A program made the translations under genes and the position numbers. From Moraxella sp. (GTDB lineage: Bacteria; Pseudomonadota; Gammaproteobacteria; Pseudomonadales; Moraxellaceae), in assembly GCA_030530785.1 (NCBI GenBank), contig JAUMUJ010000018.1, positions 1 through 40,407 on the forward strand: a stretch of DNA of 40,407 nt. Direction: 5' to 3'. Below, piece by piece: positions 9,525 through 19,262 of this stretch (positions are counted from its first letter, which is position 1; the number at the start of each line of letters is the position of its first letter). The notes beneath the pieces were generated by a model. That model made no database searches. It saw nothing but the letters and a program-made list of their open reading frames with translations, and was not told the DNA's origin.

Positions 9525-12385
9525 GATAAATTCTCCGTCAAAGCACGCACTTGCTCGGCAGTTTGGCAAGTTAGGGCTTGTTGGGCAAGCTCTTGGCAAG
9601 CGGTATAATCCAGCGTACGCACTTGGGCTTTAATCAAAGCAATGGATTTGGCGGACATACTAAGCTCGTCCACCCCAAGCCCCACCAAAATCGGCACGGC
9701 ACGCTCATCGCCCGCCAACTCGCCACACACGCCCACCCATTTACCATGTGCGTGAGCGGACGCAACCGTGTGATAAATGAGCTGTAAAACACTCGGGTGC
9801 AAACCATCGGCATTTTTAGATAAGGTTGGGTGTCCACGGTCTATCGCCAACGTGTATTGGGTTAAATCATTTGTGCCAATGCTAAAAAAGTCCACTTCTT
9901 CGGCAAAATGCTCCGCCATAATCGCCACGCTTGGTACTTCCACCATAATACCCACTTGCAGTTTGTCGTGTGGGTGCTGTGTCAGCACATCGTCTAAAAT
10001 CGCTTTGGCACTTCGCCACTCTTCTAATCTGCCCACCATCGGGAACATAATACGCAAATCACGACCTTTTGACGCACGAATTAAGGCGATGAGTTGGCTT
10101 CTTAAAAGTTCGGGCTGTTCAAGGCTTAAACGAATGCCACGCACCCCTAAAAATGGGTTTTCTTCTGATGGCATGGGCAAGTAAGGCAAGGGCTTATCCC
10201 CGCCCACGTCAAGCGTACGCACCACAAGCGGACGACCGTCTAAGGCATCAAACACCTTGGAATAATCCAAAATCTGGGTTTCAACATCAGGCACATCAGC
10301 ATGAGCCATAAACACAAGCTCCGTACGAAGTAGCCCCACCGCCTCTGCACCTTGCGTTACAGCGTCTGACGTTTCATTCACATTACCGATATTAACCGCC
10401 ACTTCCACCTGATGACCGTCTTTGGTGATGGCAGGCTCGCCTGATGAACGCTTGGCAAGTGCTTCACGCTCAGCAAGGGCGTGCTGTTTATCAAGGCATT
10501 GCTTGACCAGTTTGTCGTCAGGATTGACCACAAACCAGCCATCACCACCATCTAACAGCACTCTGTCGCCATCTTGTATGTCAAGCACGCCCCTGCCTGC
10601 TCCCACCACACAAGGGATACCCAACGCACGAGCCACAATGGCACCATGAGAACTTGCCCCACCCAATGACGTTACCATGCCTGCCACAAGGTCAGGATTA
10701 AGTTTGGCAACATCAGACGGTAACAAATCTTCTTTGATAAGCACATAAGGCTCGTTGGGCGTGTCTTTTGGGCGATGACCTGTCAGATAACACAGCACTT
10801 TTTGTCCAATGTCTCTTAAATCGCCCGCCCGCTCTGCTAGCACATGATTGTTTAAGGACGCTTGGGCTTTTGCCATTTTTTCAATGTGAGCGTGCCAAGC
10901 AGCTGCTGCAGACAAGCCTTCATCAATGCCGTCTTTTGCTCCATGTATAATCTCTTCATCATCAAGCAGTGCCAAATGAGCGGTAAAAATCTTGGCAATG
11001 GACGCTTTTTGGGCGTTTTCTACCAACACTTTTAAATCTTCTTTGACATCATCAATCGCCAAATTTAAGCGGGCAATCTCTTCTTTGGGGTCGTTTGATG
11101 TCATCGGATATTCAAAGCTCATCTCTTCAAAGACATAGCAAGGGGCGACTGCCAAACCCCGAGACGCAGGAACAGCGTACGTTTTTTGACCATCAATAAT
11201 CGGCTGATGCACCACAGGTTTTTGTAACATGGTGGCTGATGACTTGGTGGGTATGGCTTGAATGTCATCGCCAAGCCCTTTTTCTACCGCTTCAACCAAT
11301 TTGGGCAACAATGCCACAGCGTCCGTGTCAGGCTCTACCATAAAGGTCAAAGTTTGACCAAATTCTGCCCCCAGAGACAGCAACCGAGACAAACTTTTGG
11401 CAGAAACATACGCCCCTTTATCCACCGCCACCTTAATCTGCCCCGTAGCAGTCTTAGCAAGCTCACTCAAAGCGGTGGCAGGACGAGCGTGCAACCCTTG
11501 TGGCATGGGCAATACCACGCTTGCCGACTGCCAAGATGGTTCTTTCACCGCTCCCAGTCTGTCGGCGATTTGCCCTGCGTTGAGCTGTCCGATGTCATCA
11601 GCAAACCGACCGTTCATCAGTACATCGTATATACTTGATAAAGCATTTGTGTCCATGTCATCACCACTTGCAATGACCGCTAAGGCATGAACGTCTGCCC
11701 CTTGATGATTGATGGTTTTGTGTGCCACTGACAAGGCAACAGCAGACCGGCTAATCTGTGGCGAGCTTTCCAGTACCGCCCCATAAATGGGAAAGCGACC
11801 CGATGACAAGGCAATAAACTGTGGCGTAATGCCCATCGTGCTTTGTAAAATCCGTTGGTCTTTTAAACTTTTTACCGCCGAATAATACAGCTCGTCCACA
11901 TCATGTGCCGACACGTCTGTTTTGATGAGGGATTCGTGTAAAAATAGGCTTTTTTTGCTTTGACCCGACAGTAAAGTGATGATGTCATTGGCGGTGGTGG
12001 CGTGGCGGATTTTATCGGTAATGTCATCGCCCAGCACCGCTGTCAGTTGTTTTAAAATACTTAAATGCTCATCAGACTTAGCACAAATGCCCACCATCAG
12101 GTATACTTTGTCGCCATCATCATTCCACACCACACCATCAGCAAAATGCACCAAACGCACGCCTGTTTGCTTAATCAGTCCACGCACACTGGGCGTGCCA
12201 TGCGGAATGGCAATGCCCTGCCCCAAATAAGTGCTGGCTTGGCTTTCACGTGCCATCAAACCTTGCAAATAGCCATCTTGGGCTAAGCCATCATTGACAA
12301 AAATTTGAGCCAACAAACTCAACGCTTCATCTTTTGATGAAACACGAGCCTGCATACGCACATCGGTTGGGGTCAGACTGAGCAT
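9521..12385 (-). CDS. fruB: multiphosphoryl transfer protein FruB (EIIA-HPr-enzyme I fusion)
   Basis: A 954-residue three-domain phosphorelay that carries phosphate from PEP to FruA. An EIIA-Fru domain comes first, with active His62 in 'GQGIAIPHG'. An HPr domain follows, with His299 in 'GLHARPATAL'. Last is an enzyme I domain (from about residue 400) with the phospho-His580 motif 'GGASSHGAIVARALG' and the PEP-binding C-terminal barrel ('FSIGTNDLTQYTLAIDRG'). This fused form means fructose uptake does not need a separate enzyme I or HPr. ATG 12385 is chosen for its AAGGA ribosome site (12391-12395) over the upstream TTG at 12409, which lies in a palindrome. It is the first gene of the fru operon. 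Confidence 0.96.
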   Translation of the reverse strand: MLSLTPTDVRMQARVSSKDEALSLLAQIFVNDGLAQDGYLQGLMARESQASTYLGQGIAIPHGTPSVRGLIKQTGVRLVHFADGVVWNDDGDKVYLMVGICAKSDEHLSILKQLTAVLGDDITDKIRHATTANDIITLLSGQSKKSLFLHESLIKTDVSAHDVDELYYSAVKSLKDQRILQSTMGITPQFIALSSGRFPIYGAVLESSPQISRSAVALSVAHKTINHQGADVHALAVIASGDDMDTNALSSIYDVLMNGRFADDIGQLNAGQIADRLGAVKEPSWQSASVVLPMPQGLHARPATALSELAKTATGQIKVAVDKGAYVSAKSLSRLLSLGAEFGQTLTFMVEPDTDAVALLPKLVEAVEKGLGDDIQAIPTKSSATMLQKPVVHQPIIDGQKTYAVPASRGLAVAPCYVFEEMSFEYPMTSNDPKEEIARLNLAIDDVKEDLKVLVENAQKASIAKIFTAHLALLDDEEIIHGAKDGIDEGLSAAAAWHAHIEKMAKAQASLNNHVLAERAGDLRDIGQKVLCYLTGHRPKDTPNEPYVLIKEDLLPSDVAKLNPDLVAGMVTSLGGASSHGAIVARALGIPCVVGAGRGVLDIQDGDRVLLDGGDGWFVVNPDDKLVKQCLDKQHALAEREALAKRSSGEPAITKDGHQVEVAVNIGNVNETSDAVTQGAEAVGLLRTELVFMAHADVPDVETQILDYSKVFDALDGRPLVVRTLDVGGDKPLPYLPMPSEENPFLGVRGIRLSLEQPELLRSQLIALIRASKGRDLRIMFPMVGRLEEWRSAKAILDDVLTQHPHDKLQVGIMVEVPSVAIMAEHFAEEVDFFSIGTNDLTQYTLAIDRGHPTLSKNADGLHPSVLQLIYHTVASAHAHGKWVGVCGELAGDERAVPILVGLGVDELSMSAKSIALIKAQVRTLDYTACQELAQQALTCQTAEQVRALTENLS

Positions 12386-12407
12386 AGTTTTCCTTAAATT
12401 AAAAACC

Positions 12408-12423
12408 AAAATTAGCTAATTTT
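12408..12423. promoter_or_regulatory. 16-bp perfect palindrome in the fru leader
   Basis: The bases AAAATTAGCTAATTTT form a perfect palindrome 23-38 nt upstream of the fruB ATG and about 70-85 nt downstream of the predicted transcription start. It could be an operator for a repressor. It is not the Cra/FruR consensus, and its AT-richness makes chance occurrence possible. Confidence 0.35.
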
Positions 12424-12499
12424 ACCATCTTTTCACAATAAAATACCGTTTATCGGAAAAAATAAATAGATTATGTTGAAAGTTTACAATTTTTCTTAC

Positions 12500-12527
12500 A
12501 GTATAGCAATATTTTAGAAATAATCAA
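12500..12527 (-). promoter_or_regulatory. sigma-70 promoter of the fruBKA operon
   Basis: On the minus strand a TTGATT -35 (12522-12527) is separated by 16 nt from a TATACT -10 (12500-12505). TG one base upstream of the -10 makes it an extended -10 promoter. It would give a leader of about 105-110 nt before fruB. Confidence 0.55.
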
Positions 12528-12554
12528 ATTTCTTTGTACCAAATCGCACCCAAT

Positions 12555-12590
12555 AAAAAAGCAAATTCCCGAAGAAATCTGCTTTTTTTT
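12555..12590 (-). terminator. intrinsic terminator after greA-sirB2
   Basis: On the minus strand a 9-bp stem (with G-U pairs) closes a UUCG tetraloop (12561-12582) and is followed by six T residues (12555-12560). It begins about 20 nt after the SirB2-like gene stop, so it should end the greA-sirB2 transcript before the fru promoter. Confidence 0.8.
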
Positions 12591-12601
12591 CAAAAGTGGG
12601 T

Positions 12602-12958
12602 TTACCAAATTGGCTTGGTCAGCGCCAAAGTCATAATCCCCGCATAAGCCACCCCCGCCAATAAAAAGCCCGCTTTGGCTTGGGCAATGGTGGTGTTGGG
12701 ACGTAGGGCTTTGATGTTGGCAGATATCGCCACGATAAGCAGTATGATTTTGGCAACCACCCACGCCTGAAAGCCCGCCACTTGGAAAATCTGCCAAAAC
12801 AGATACAGACCGCTTATCACCATCACGGTATAGATGGCGTGGCTTGCCCCTTTAAAGGCACGGTTTAATGTAGGCTTAACCCCACGCACCACAAAACTGC
12901 CTTGATATAAATACAAAGCAATTGCGGTATAAGCCATCAACATATGTAAATGTTTCAT
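12602..12958 (-). CDS. SirB2-family inner-membrane protein
   Basis: A 118-residue protein with four hydrophobic segments (about residues 5-23, 40-60, 63-83 and 93-113) and the N-terminal 'KHLHMLMAYTAIALYLYQGSFVVRG' pattern of the SirB2 family. SirB2 was named as a regulator of invasion gene expression in Salmonella, but the biochemical role of the family is unclear. It starts 3 nt after the greA stop and is followed by a strong terminator, so it forms a two-gene unit with greA. Confidence 0.85.
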   Translation of the reverse strand: MKHLHMLMAYTAIALYLYQGSFVVRGVKPTLNRAFKGASHAIYTVMVISGLYLFWQIFQVAGFQAWVVAKIILLIVAISANIKALRPNTTIAQAKAGFLLAGVAYAGIMTLALTKPIW

Positions 12959-12961
12959 GGT

Positions 12962-13438
12962 TTACTCGTATAACACTTCTAGAATTTCAAATTCCACCAG
13001 ACCGCTTGGGGTTTGGATTTTGGCTTCATCACCCTCAGATTTGCCAATCAAACCACGAGCGATGGGAGAGTTTACCGAGATTTTGTTAATCTTAAAATCT
13101 GCCTCATCATCACCGACTATCTTATAACGTGTCTCTTCGGCGGTGTCTAGGTTTTCAAGCACCACCGTAACACCAAAGACCACACGTCCCTCCTTAGGGA
13201 GCGTGGTTGGATCAATGACCTGAGCCCCGCCAAGTTTGGCTTCAATGTCCCGAATGCGAGCCTCGCACAGCCCCTGCTGTTCACGGGCAGCGTGATATTC
13301 AGCATTTTCTTTTAGGTCGCCATGCTCACGAGCTTCGGCGATGGCAGTGGTGATACGGGGACGTTCAATGGTTTTTAGCTGTTTTAATTCAGCTTCTAAA
13401 CTGGCGTGTCCTTGTGGGGTCATGGGATAGCGTTGCAT
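12962..13438 (-). CDS. greA: transcription elongation factor GreA
   Basis: GreA rescues backtracked RNA polymerase by stimulating cleavage of the nascent RNA 3' end. The 158-residue product has the N-terminal coiled coil with the acidic tip ('[18 protein letters not shown]', carrying the conserved Asp and Glu) and a C-terminal FKBP-like domain ending in '[15 protein letters not shown]'. Length and motifs are standard. The ATG has a GGAG ribosome site. A hairpin and a possible promoter lie just upstream. Confidence 0.97.
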   Translation of the reverse strand: MQRYPMTPQGHASLEAELKQLKTIERPRITTAIAEAREHGDLKENAEYHAAREQQGLCEARIRDIEAKLGGAQVIDPTTLPKEGRVVFGVTVVLENLDTAEETRYKIVGDDEADFKINKISVNSPIARGLIGKSEGDEAKIQTPSGLVEFEILEVLYE

Positions 13439-13458
13439 ATTTTCTCCAATCTACAAAA

Positions 13459-13487
13459 GTTATATATAGTGAAAAACACCACGCCAA
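13459..13487 (-). promoter_or_regulatory. possible greA promoter
   Basis: On the minus strand TTGGCG (13482-13487), 17 nt and TATAAC (13459-13464) fit a sigma-70 promoter about 20 nt upstream of greA. The -35 lies within the metY terminator hairpin, so this assignment is tentative. Confidence 0.35.
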
Positions 13488-13503
13488 AGATGGGTGGTGT
13501 TTT
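13472..13503. terminator. bidirectional terminator after metY
   Basis: An 8-bp perfect stem (AACACCAC / GTGGTGTT) with an 11-nt loop. T runs lie on both sides: five T on the minus strand (13472-13476) and TTTATT on the plus strand. It lies 65 nt after the metY stop and just before greA. Confidence 0.65.
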
Positions 13504-13565
13504 ATTCAAATAAGAGTGATGGGGCGTATTTTAACATTTAGAAAATAAAAGTCAAGTCCCACCAC

Positions 13566-14861
13566 TCACATGAGCAATCTGGCTTTTGTCAATGCCTGCT
13601 CTAAATCCGCCTTAATATCATCAATATGCTCAATGCCGATGGACAGACGCACCATGTCATCACTCACACCCGCTTTGGCAAGCTCGTCATTATTGAGCTG
13701 TCGGTGCGTGGTGGTGGCAGGGTGGCAAGCGAGCGATTTGGCATCGCCGATATTAACAAGGCGGGTGATGAGTTGTAGGGCATCAATAAATCTTGCCCCC
13801 GCTTCTCGTCCGCCCTTAACCCCAAAACTTAAAATCGCCGATGGTTTACCTTGATAATACCGCTGTGCCAACTCATGCTCAGGGTGGCTTTTTAGTCCTG
13901 CGTATTTAACCCAAGCGACTTGCTCATGGCTTTCTAAAAACTGTGCCACCGCCAACGCATTATCACAGTGTCGCTCCATGCGTAAGGCGAGCGTCTCCAA
14001 ACCTAGCATAATCTGCCATGCGTTCATGGGCGACAAGCACGCCCCCATATTGCGAAGCGGAGCAACCCTAGCTCGGGCAATGAATGCCATATTACCCATC
14101 GCTTCGGCGAAGTTTACGCCATGATAGCTGACATCGGGGGTATTTAATAATGGAAAACGTGTTTTTTGGCTTGCCCAATCAAAGCGACCACCATCAATGA
14201 TAATCCCGCCCAAACTTGTGCCAGAACCACTGGTGTATTTGGTCAAAGAATGCACCACGATGTCCGCCCCATGCTCAAAGGGCTGACACAAAATTGGTGT
14301 GGCAACCGTGTTATCAATCACCACAGGCACGCCTCTGCTGTGAGCCAGTTCGCTGATTTTGGCGATGTCTAGGATATTGCCCAAAGGATTGCCGATACTT
14401 TCGCCAAAGACCAGTTTGGTCTTATCATCAATCAAATCTAGCAGGCTCTCAGGCTTATCATAATCAAAAAAGCGTACTTCAATGCCTTGACGGGGCAAAG
14501 TATGAGCAAACAGATTATACGTTCCGCCATACAACGTGGAGACTGACACGATGTTATCACCCGCCTCGCACAAAGTCTGTATGGCATAAGTAATCGCCGA
14601 CATACCAGACGCCACGCACAGCCCTGCCACACCGCCTTCTAAGGCACTCATGCGGGCTTCTAGCACGGCGTTGGTGGGGTTTGTGATGCGGGTGTAGATG
14701 TTGCCCGCCACTTTTAAATCAAACAAATCCGCTCCGTGCTGAGTGTCATCAAACGCATAAGAACTGGTCTGATAAATCGGCACGGCAACGGCTTTGGTGG
14801 TGGGGTCAATCTCATGACCTGCATGAATGGCTAGGGTTTCTGGACGATAGTTTTGGGTCAT
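13566..14861 (-). CDS. metY: O-acetylhomoserine sulfhydrylase MetY (PLP enzyme)
   Basis: Converts O-acetylhomoserine plus sulfide to homocysteine in methionine synthesis. The 431-residue product belongs to the Cys/Met metabolism PLP family. It has 'ETLAIHAGHEIDPTTKAVAVPIYQTSSYAF', 'YTRITNPTN', the PLP-binding Lys in 'ADIVVHSLTKYTSGSG' and the C-terminal 'RLSIGIEHIDDIKADLEQAL'. The long insertion giving about 430 residues is typical of MetY rather than MetB/MetC/MetZ. ATG 14861 is chosen for its AAGGAG ribosome site; the in-frame extension to 14909 lacks one. An extended -10 promoter lies upstream. Confidence 0.93.
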   Translation of the reverse strand: MTQNYRPETLAIHAGHEIDPTTKAVAVPIYQTSSYAFDDTQHGADLFDLKVAGNIYTRITNPTNAVLEARMSALEGGVAGLCVASGMSAITYAIQTLCEAGDNIVSVSTLYGGTYNLFAHTLPRQGIEVRFFDYDKPESLLDLIDDKTKLVFGESIGNPLGNILDIAKISELAHSRGVPVVIDNTVATPILCQPFEHGADIVVHSLTKYTSGSGTSLGGIIIDGGRFDWASQKTRFPLLNTPDVSYHGVNFAEAMGNMAFIARARVAPLRNMGACLSPMNAWQIMLGLETLALRMERHCDNALAVAQFLESHEQVAWVKYAGLKSHPEHELAQRYYQGKPSAILSFGVKGGREAGARFIDALQLITRLVNIGDAKSLACHPATTTHRQLNNDELAKAGVSDDMVRLSIGIEHIDDIKADLEQALTKARLLM

Positions 14862-14897
14862 GTTACACTCCTTCGTGTTTTGGTTTCCAAATTTGTT

Positions 14898-14906
14898 ATC
14901 ATACCA
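14898..14906 (-). promoter_or_regulatory. extended -10 promoter of metY
   Basis: The minus strand reads TGGTATGAT, matching TGnTATAAT at all but one base. It lies 36-45 nt upstream of the metY ATG. The -35 region is weak. Confidence 0.45.
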
Positions 14907-14964
14907 CAATCAATCCCAATCCAAAAAGCCCTTTTTAACTTCTCTTAGCATGATTGGGTTTTGG

Positions 14965-14985
14965 TGATGATTGTTATAATCATCA
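14965..14985. repeat. hairpin upstream of metY
   Basis: A perfect 8-bp inverted repeat (TGATGATT / AATCATCA) with a 5-nt loop, between the decayed gene at 15012 and the metY promoter. There is no T run, so a terminator role is doubtful. Confidence 0.35.
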
Positions 14986-15011
14986 AAAACTTGGCTAATG
15001 ACATCCACCGC

Positions 15012-15321
15012 TTACCAAGAATGTAATTTTTGACCATTGATGTGATAATAAGTAATCGGGTAAACTTTATCAGCATTGGATAATGACAGTTGATTTTTTA
15101 AATAAATACTCATCATGGCACTTTTGCCAAAACCAAACTCTATGCTTTTAATATCTTTAAAATAAAAAGTATCGTAAGTATTTTTAAGCGTATTTAACAA
15201 TAAAATACTTCTCTTTTCAAGGACAATATGTGGTAAATTTGATATAGTACCATAACATGATTAAAAATATCATGACGTGCTTTTGTTTATCAAATTTGAT
15301 TGGAAAGGTTAAAATTTCCAT
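15012..15321 (-). pseudogene. frameshifted, shortened copy of the neighbouring PH-like membrane protein gene
   Basis: Two frames together resemble the intact gene at 15327. From ATG 15321 the minus strand reads MEILTFPIKFDKQKHV and a hydrophobic stretch, matching 'NLTLPIELYYSKIMEVSMLIG' of the neighbour. This frame stops at 15217. A second frame, open from 15260 to 15012, reads 'PHIVLEKRSILLL...YFKDIKSIEF...YYHINGQKL', matching 'PNIIIEHHRLLLL...DFDKIEEIEL...HLYVNGKSI'. The region encoding the second membrane helix and part of the first is missing, so both a frameshift and a deletion of roughly 100 nt are implied. The 62-residue open frame at 15012-15200 is only the tail of this remnant. The patch is AT-rich. 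Confidence 0.65.
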
Positions 15322-15326
15322 ATTCA

Positions 15327-15935
15327 TCATTCCCACCACTCCCATTCTTCTTTTTTCCTAATTCTAAGCGGATAATCGGTTTCTTCATGATGATTCCAAA
15401 ACACCTGCCAAATCAAATCAAAGGCTTGATAGGCACTAATAGATTTACCATTGACATATAAATGACCAGATTTCATGGAATAATTGACGTATTTGCCTTT
15501 TGTTACATAATCATCTTCGATCGTCATTTTTAAAAAGAATTCTGTCCCACCTTTACTCCGTGTGATTGAAGTTAATTCAATCTCTTCTATTTTATCAAAA
15601 TCAGCAATCACATAATCATCATATAACAAAAGCAAGCGATGATGTTCAATAATGATATTTGGAGTTTCGTATTGCATGGATTTGCAAAAATCTATAAATT
15701 TATAAATTGCAAATATAGAAATAATAGAAATTACCAAACCAAATAACAAATTACTAGAAAATGCGGGCGTTTTTAATAAAATAGAACCAACAATTGCCAA
15801 ACCCACCATCAATCCAATCAACATTGAAACTTCCATGATTTTACTATAATAAAGCTCAATGGGCAATGTCAAGTTCTTTTTCTTAACCCTTAATTTTGGT
15901 TTTACTTCTGGAAATACCACTTTTTCTTTACCCAT
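15327..15935 (-). CDS. membrane protein with PH-like C-terminal domain (STM3941-like)
   Basis: A 202-residue protein with two close transmembrane helices (about residues 34-52 and 62-82) and a cytoplasmic beta-rich domain ('PNIIIEHHRLLLLYDDYVIADFDKIEEIEL') followed by an acidic, Trp-rich tail. The arrangement resembles the STM3941-type proteins with a PH-like domain; this is a weak recognition from pattern only. The start has an AGAGGA ribosome site. The gene is markedly AT-rich compared with carB, and it stands next to a decayed copy of itself. Function unknown. Confidence 0.72.
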   Translation of the reverse strand: MGKEKVVFPEVKPKLRVKKKNLTLPIELYYSKIMEVSMLIGLMVGLAIVGSILLKTPAFSSNLLFGLVISIISIFAIYKFIDFCKSMQYETPNIIIEHHRLLLLYDDYVIADFDKIEEIELTSITRSKGGTEFFLKMTIEDDYVTKGKYVNYSMKSGHLYVNGKSISAYQAFDLIWQVFWNHHEETDYPLRIRKKEEWEWWE

Positions 15936-15957
15936 CTTTATCCTCTATTGATAAAAC

Positions 15958-15985
15958 AATTAACCGCCATTGCTGACGGTTAATT
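15958..15985 (-). terminator. terminator after carB
   Basis: A perfect 9-bp stem (AATTAACCG / CGGTTAATT) with a 10-nt loop, 25 nt after the carB stop. On the minus strand the stem is followed by GTTTTATC, a moderate T tract. Confidence 0.55.
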
Positions 15986-16010
15986 TTCTTTCAAATAATC
16001 AAATTAGCGA

Positions 16011-19000
16011 TTACAAATCCTGCAATTTATAGACATCAAATGGCAATGCCGTCTCATAGGATTCACATACCGCCCGCCCTGCATTGAGCGTGGTGGCGAT
16101 TAGAATTTTGTTTTGTAGGGCTTCACGGCGAATTGGGAACGAATCTTCTAACGCCTGTTTACCTTCGGTGGTGTTAATGGCAAGATGAATTTGTCCGTTT
16201 TTCATCATATCCACAATGTGCGGGCGACCTTCGCTGACTTTATTAACACGCTGACACACCACACCAGCATCGGTAAGCACATCATGAGTACCGCCCGTTG
16301 ATACGATATTAAAACCAAAACCTGCCAAGCGTTTTGCCACGTCCACCACGCCTGCTTTATCACTGTCACGCACCGAGATAAAGGCGGTTTTGGTCTCGCC
16401 ATCTTGTGGCAAACCCGTCAATCTATCACCACTGCCCAGCGTTGCCTTATAATACGCTTCACCAAAAGTCTGACCAATGCCCATCACTTCGCCTGTGGAT
16501 TTCATCTCAGGACCCAAAATGGGGTCTACGCCTTGAAACTTAGCAAAGGGAAACACCGCTTCTTTTACTGAGAAGTGTTTTGGTACAATCTCACTGACAA
16601 AGTTCTGCTCTGCCAATGTTTGTCCTGCCATACAACGAGCGGCAATTTTTGCCAAAGACGTGCCGATACATTTTGAGACGAATGGCACAGTGCGAGACGC
16701 TCTTGGGTTCACTTCTAGGATATAAATCTCATCGCCTTTTACGGCAAATTGGACATTCATCAGACCCACCACACCAAGCTCTTTTGCCATGGCGATGGTT
16801 TGTCGTCTCATCTCATCTTGAATGTCTTGCCCGAGTGAATAAGGCGGAATGGAGCACGCTGAATCACCTGAGTGAACACCTGCTTGCTCAATGTGTTGCA
16901 TGATACCGCCAATCACCACATCTTTGCCGTCTGACACGCAGTCCACGTCCACCTCAATAGCATCGTCCAAGAAACGGTCAAGTAGTACAGGGGCTTCGTT
17001 GGACACTTGCACCGCCTCACGCAGATAGCGTCTTAGTTCATCTTCATTATAGACAATCTCCATCGCCCGCCCACCAAGCACATAGGACGGACGCACAACC
17101 AGCGGATAGCCGACTTTGATCGCTTCACGAATGCCCTCTTCTGATGATTTGACAATGCTGTTGTTTGGCTGTCTAAGCCCCAGTTTGTTAATCATTTGCT
17201 GAAAACGCTCACGGTCTTCGGCACGGTCAATCGCATCAGGGCTTGTACCGATGATAGGCACGCCCGCCTCTTCTAGGCTACGAGCGAGTTTTAGTGGCGT
17301 TTGACCGCCATACTGGACAATCACGCCCTTAGGATTTTCAGTACGGACAATTTCCAACACATCTTCTAAGGTAATCGGCTCAAAATACAAACGGTCTGAC
17401 GTGTCATAATCGGTTGAGACGGTCTCAGGGTTACAGTTTACCATGATGGTCTCATAACCATCCTCACGCATGGCAAGAGCGGCATGAACACAACAATAAT
17501 CAAACTCAATGCCTTGTCCGATGCGGTTAGGACCTCCACCGATGACCATGATTTTGTCTTTGTCGGTTGGGTGTGCCTCGCACTCGTCATCATAGCTTGA
17601 ATACATATAGGCGGTATTAGACGCAAATTCGCCAGCACAAGTGTCTACTCGTTTATAAATCGGATACACGCCCAAGTTCCAGCGTTGTTTACGAAATTGC
17701 TTTTGGCTAATGCCCATCAGATTAGCAATGCGTAAATCGCTCATGCCTTTGCGTTTAAAGGTACGAATATTTTCAGCGGTCAAATCGCCAAAGCCCAATG
17801 TTTTAATTTGGTTTTCGGTTTTGATGATGTCTTCAATCTGAATTAAGAACCATTTATCAATTTTCGTCAATTCAAACACTTCATCAAGGCTAAATCCATG
17901 ACGAAACGCTTCGGCAAGATAAAAAATGCGTTCAGGCGTGGGAATGCTTAGGCGGTTTTTAATCTCAGAGACAATGGCATTGGCAGATTTGCCGTCCAAA
18001 TTCATCACTTCATCAAAGCCTGTCGCCCCCGTTTCTAGCCCACGCAGTGCCTTTTGCATGGATTCTTGGAAGTTACGACCGATTGCCATCACTTCACCGA
18101 CCGACTTCATCTGTGTGGTAAGTACAGGCTCGGCTTGGGGAAATTTTTCAAAGTTAAAGCGTGGGACTTTGGTAACCACATAGTCAATGGACGGCTCAAA
18201 AGACGCAGGGGTAACACCGCCTGTGATGTCGTTTTTGAGCTCATCAAGCGTATAACCCACCGCCAATTTAGCGGCAATTTTAGCAATCGGAAAACCTGTC
18301 GCCTTAGATGCCAACGCTGATGAACGACTCACTCGGGGATTCATCTCAATGACAACCATGCGACCGTCTTTTGGGTTGATACCAAACTGCACGTTTGAGC
18401 CACCTGTCTCCACACCAATCTCACGAAGCACAGCAATGGACGCATTACGCATGAGTTGATATTCTTTATCAGTCAAGGTCTGAGCAGGGGCAACCGTGAT
18501 AGAGTCGCCCGTATGTACACCCATAGGGTCAAAGTTTTCAATGGAGCAGACGATGATACAGTTGTCGTTTTTGTCTCGCACGACTTCCATTTCATACTCT
18601 TTCCAACCAATCAAACTCTCATCAATCAGTAGCTGATGTGTGGGCGATAAATCAAAACCACGCTGACAAATCTGTAAAAACTCTTCTTTATTATAAGCGA
18701 TACCGCCACCTGAACCACCCATCGTAAAAGACGGACGGATAATCACAGGAAAACCAAAACGAGATTGAATTTCAAGAGCTTCCTCCATGGTCTCAGCAAT
18801 ATCCGCTTTGGGGCATTCTAAGCCAATTTTTTTCATCGCTTGGTCAAATAGGTTGCGGTCTTCGGCCTTTTCAATGGCTTCTTTGGTCGCTCCAATCAGC
18901 TCCACGCCATATTTAGACAGCACACCGTTAGCATCCAATGCCAACGCACAGTTAAGTGCCGTCTGTCCACCCATGGTCGGCAGTACTGCATCGGGGCGTT

Positions 19001-19241
19001 CTTTTTCAATGATTTTGGCAACCGTCTGCCAAGTAATCGGCTCAATGTAGGTTGCGTCCGCCATAGACGGGTCAGTCATAATGGTGGCGGGGTTTGAGTT
19101 CACCAAAATCACACGGTAGCCTTCTTCACGCAAGGCTTTGCACGCCTGAGCCCCAGAATAGTCAAATTCACAGGCTTGTCCGATGACAATGGGACCAGCT
19201 CCAATGATTAAAATAGATTGTATGTCAGTACGTTTTGGCAT
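16011..19241 (-). CDS. carB: carbamoyl-phosphate synthase large subunit CarB
   Basis: CarB makes carbamoyl phosphate from bicarbonate, ammonia (supplied by CarA) and two ATP, feeding arginine and pyrimidine synthesis. The 1076-residue product has the full two-fold structure. The first ATP-grasp half (residues about 1-400) has '[19 protein letters not shown]' and '[11 protein letters not shown]'. An oligomerisation region follows, then the second ATP-grasp half (about 550-930) with '[17 protein letters not shown]'. The C-terminal MGS-like allosteric domain is about residues 935-1076. The length is normal. carA is 2.97 kb upstream, separated by four co-oriented genes; the PIN gene stops 21 nt before carB begins. 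Confidence 0.98.
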   Translation of the reverse strand: MPKRTDIQSILIIGAGPIVIGQACEFDYSGAQACKALREEGYRVILVNSNPATIMTDPSMADATYIEPITWQTVAKIIEKERPDAVLPTMGGQTALNCALALDANGVLSKYGVELIGATKEAIEKAEDRNLFDQAMKKIGLECPKADIAETMEEALEIQSRFGFPVIIRPSFTMGGSGGGIAYNKEEFLQICQRGFDLSPTHQLLIDESLIGWKEYEMEVVRDKNDNCIIVCSIENFDPMGVHTGDSITVAPAQTLTDKEYQLMRNASIAVLREIGVETGGSNVQFGINPKDGRMVVIEMNPRVSRSSALASKATGFPIAKIAAKLAVGYTLDELKNDITGGVTPASFEPSIDYVVTKVPRFNFEKFPQAEPVLTTQMKSVGEVMAIGRNFQESMQKALRGLETGATGFDEVMNLDGKSANAIVSEIKNRLSIPTPERIFYLAEAFRHGFSLDEVFELTKIDKWFLIQIEDIIKTENQIKTLGFGDLTAENIRTFKRKGMSDLRIANLMGISQKQFRKQRWNLGVYPIYKRVDTCAGEFASNTAYMYSSYDDECEAHPTDKDKIMVIGGGPNRIGQGIEFDYCCVHAALAMREDGYETIMVNCNPETVSTDYDTSDRLYFEPITLEDVLEIVRTENPKGVIVQYGGQTPLKLARSLEEAGVPIIGTSPDAIDRAEDRERFQQMINKLGLRQPNNSIVKSSEEGIREAIKVGYPLVVRPSYVLGGRAMEIVYNEDELRRYLREAVQVSNEAPVLLDRFLDDAIEVDVDCVSDGKDVVIGGIMQHIEQAGVHSGDSACSIPPYSLGQDIQDEMRRQTIAMAKELGVVGLMNVQFAVKGDEIYILEVNPRASRTVPFVSKCIGTSLAKIAARCMAGQTLAEQNFVSEIVPKHFSVKEAVFPFAKFQGVDPILGPEMKSTGEVMGIGQTFGEAYYKATLGSGDRLTGLPQDGETKTAFISVRDSDKAGVVDVAKRLAGFGFNIVSTGGTHDVLTDAGVVCQRVNKVSEGRPHIVDMMKNGQIHLAINTTEGKQALEDSFPIRREALQNKILIATTLNAGRAVCESYETALPFDVYKLQDL

Positions 19242-19262
19242 AGGGGTCTCTCTTTGCTAATT

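Noticed and set aside
9525..9599. Longer FruK start inside fruB
   Set aside because: The extra 25 residues are out-of-frame fruB sequence, while ATG 9524 has a ribosome site and the family N-terminus.
12471..12797. A 108-residue minus-strand frame beside the fru promoter
   Set aside because: It runs through the SirB2-like gene in another frame, and then across a terminator and the fru promoter; no protein pattern.
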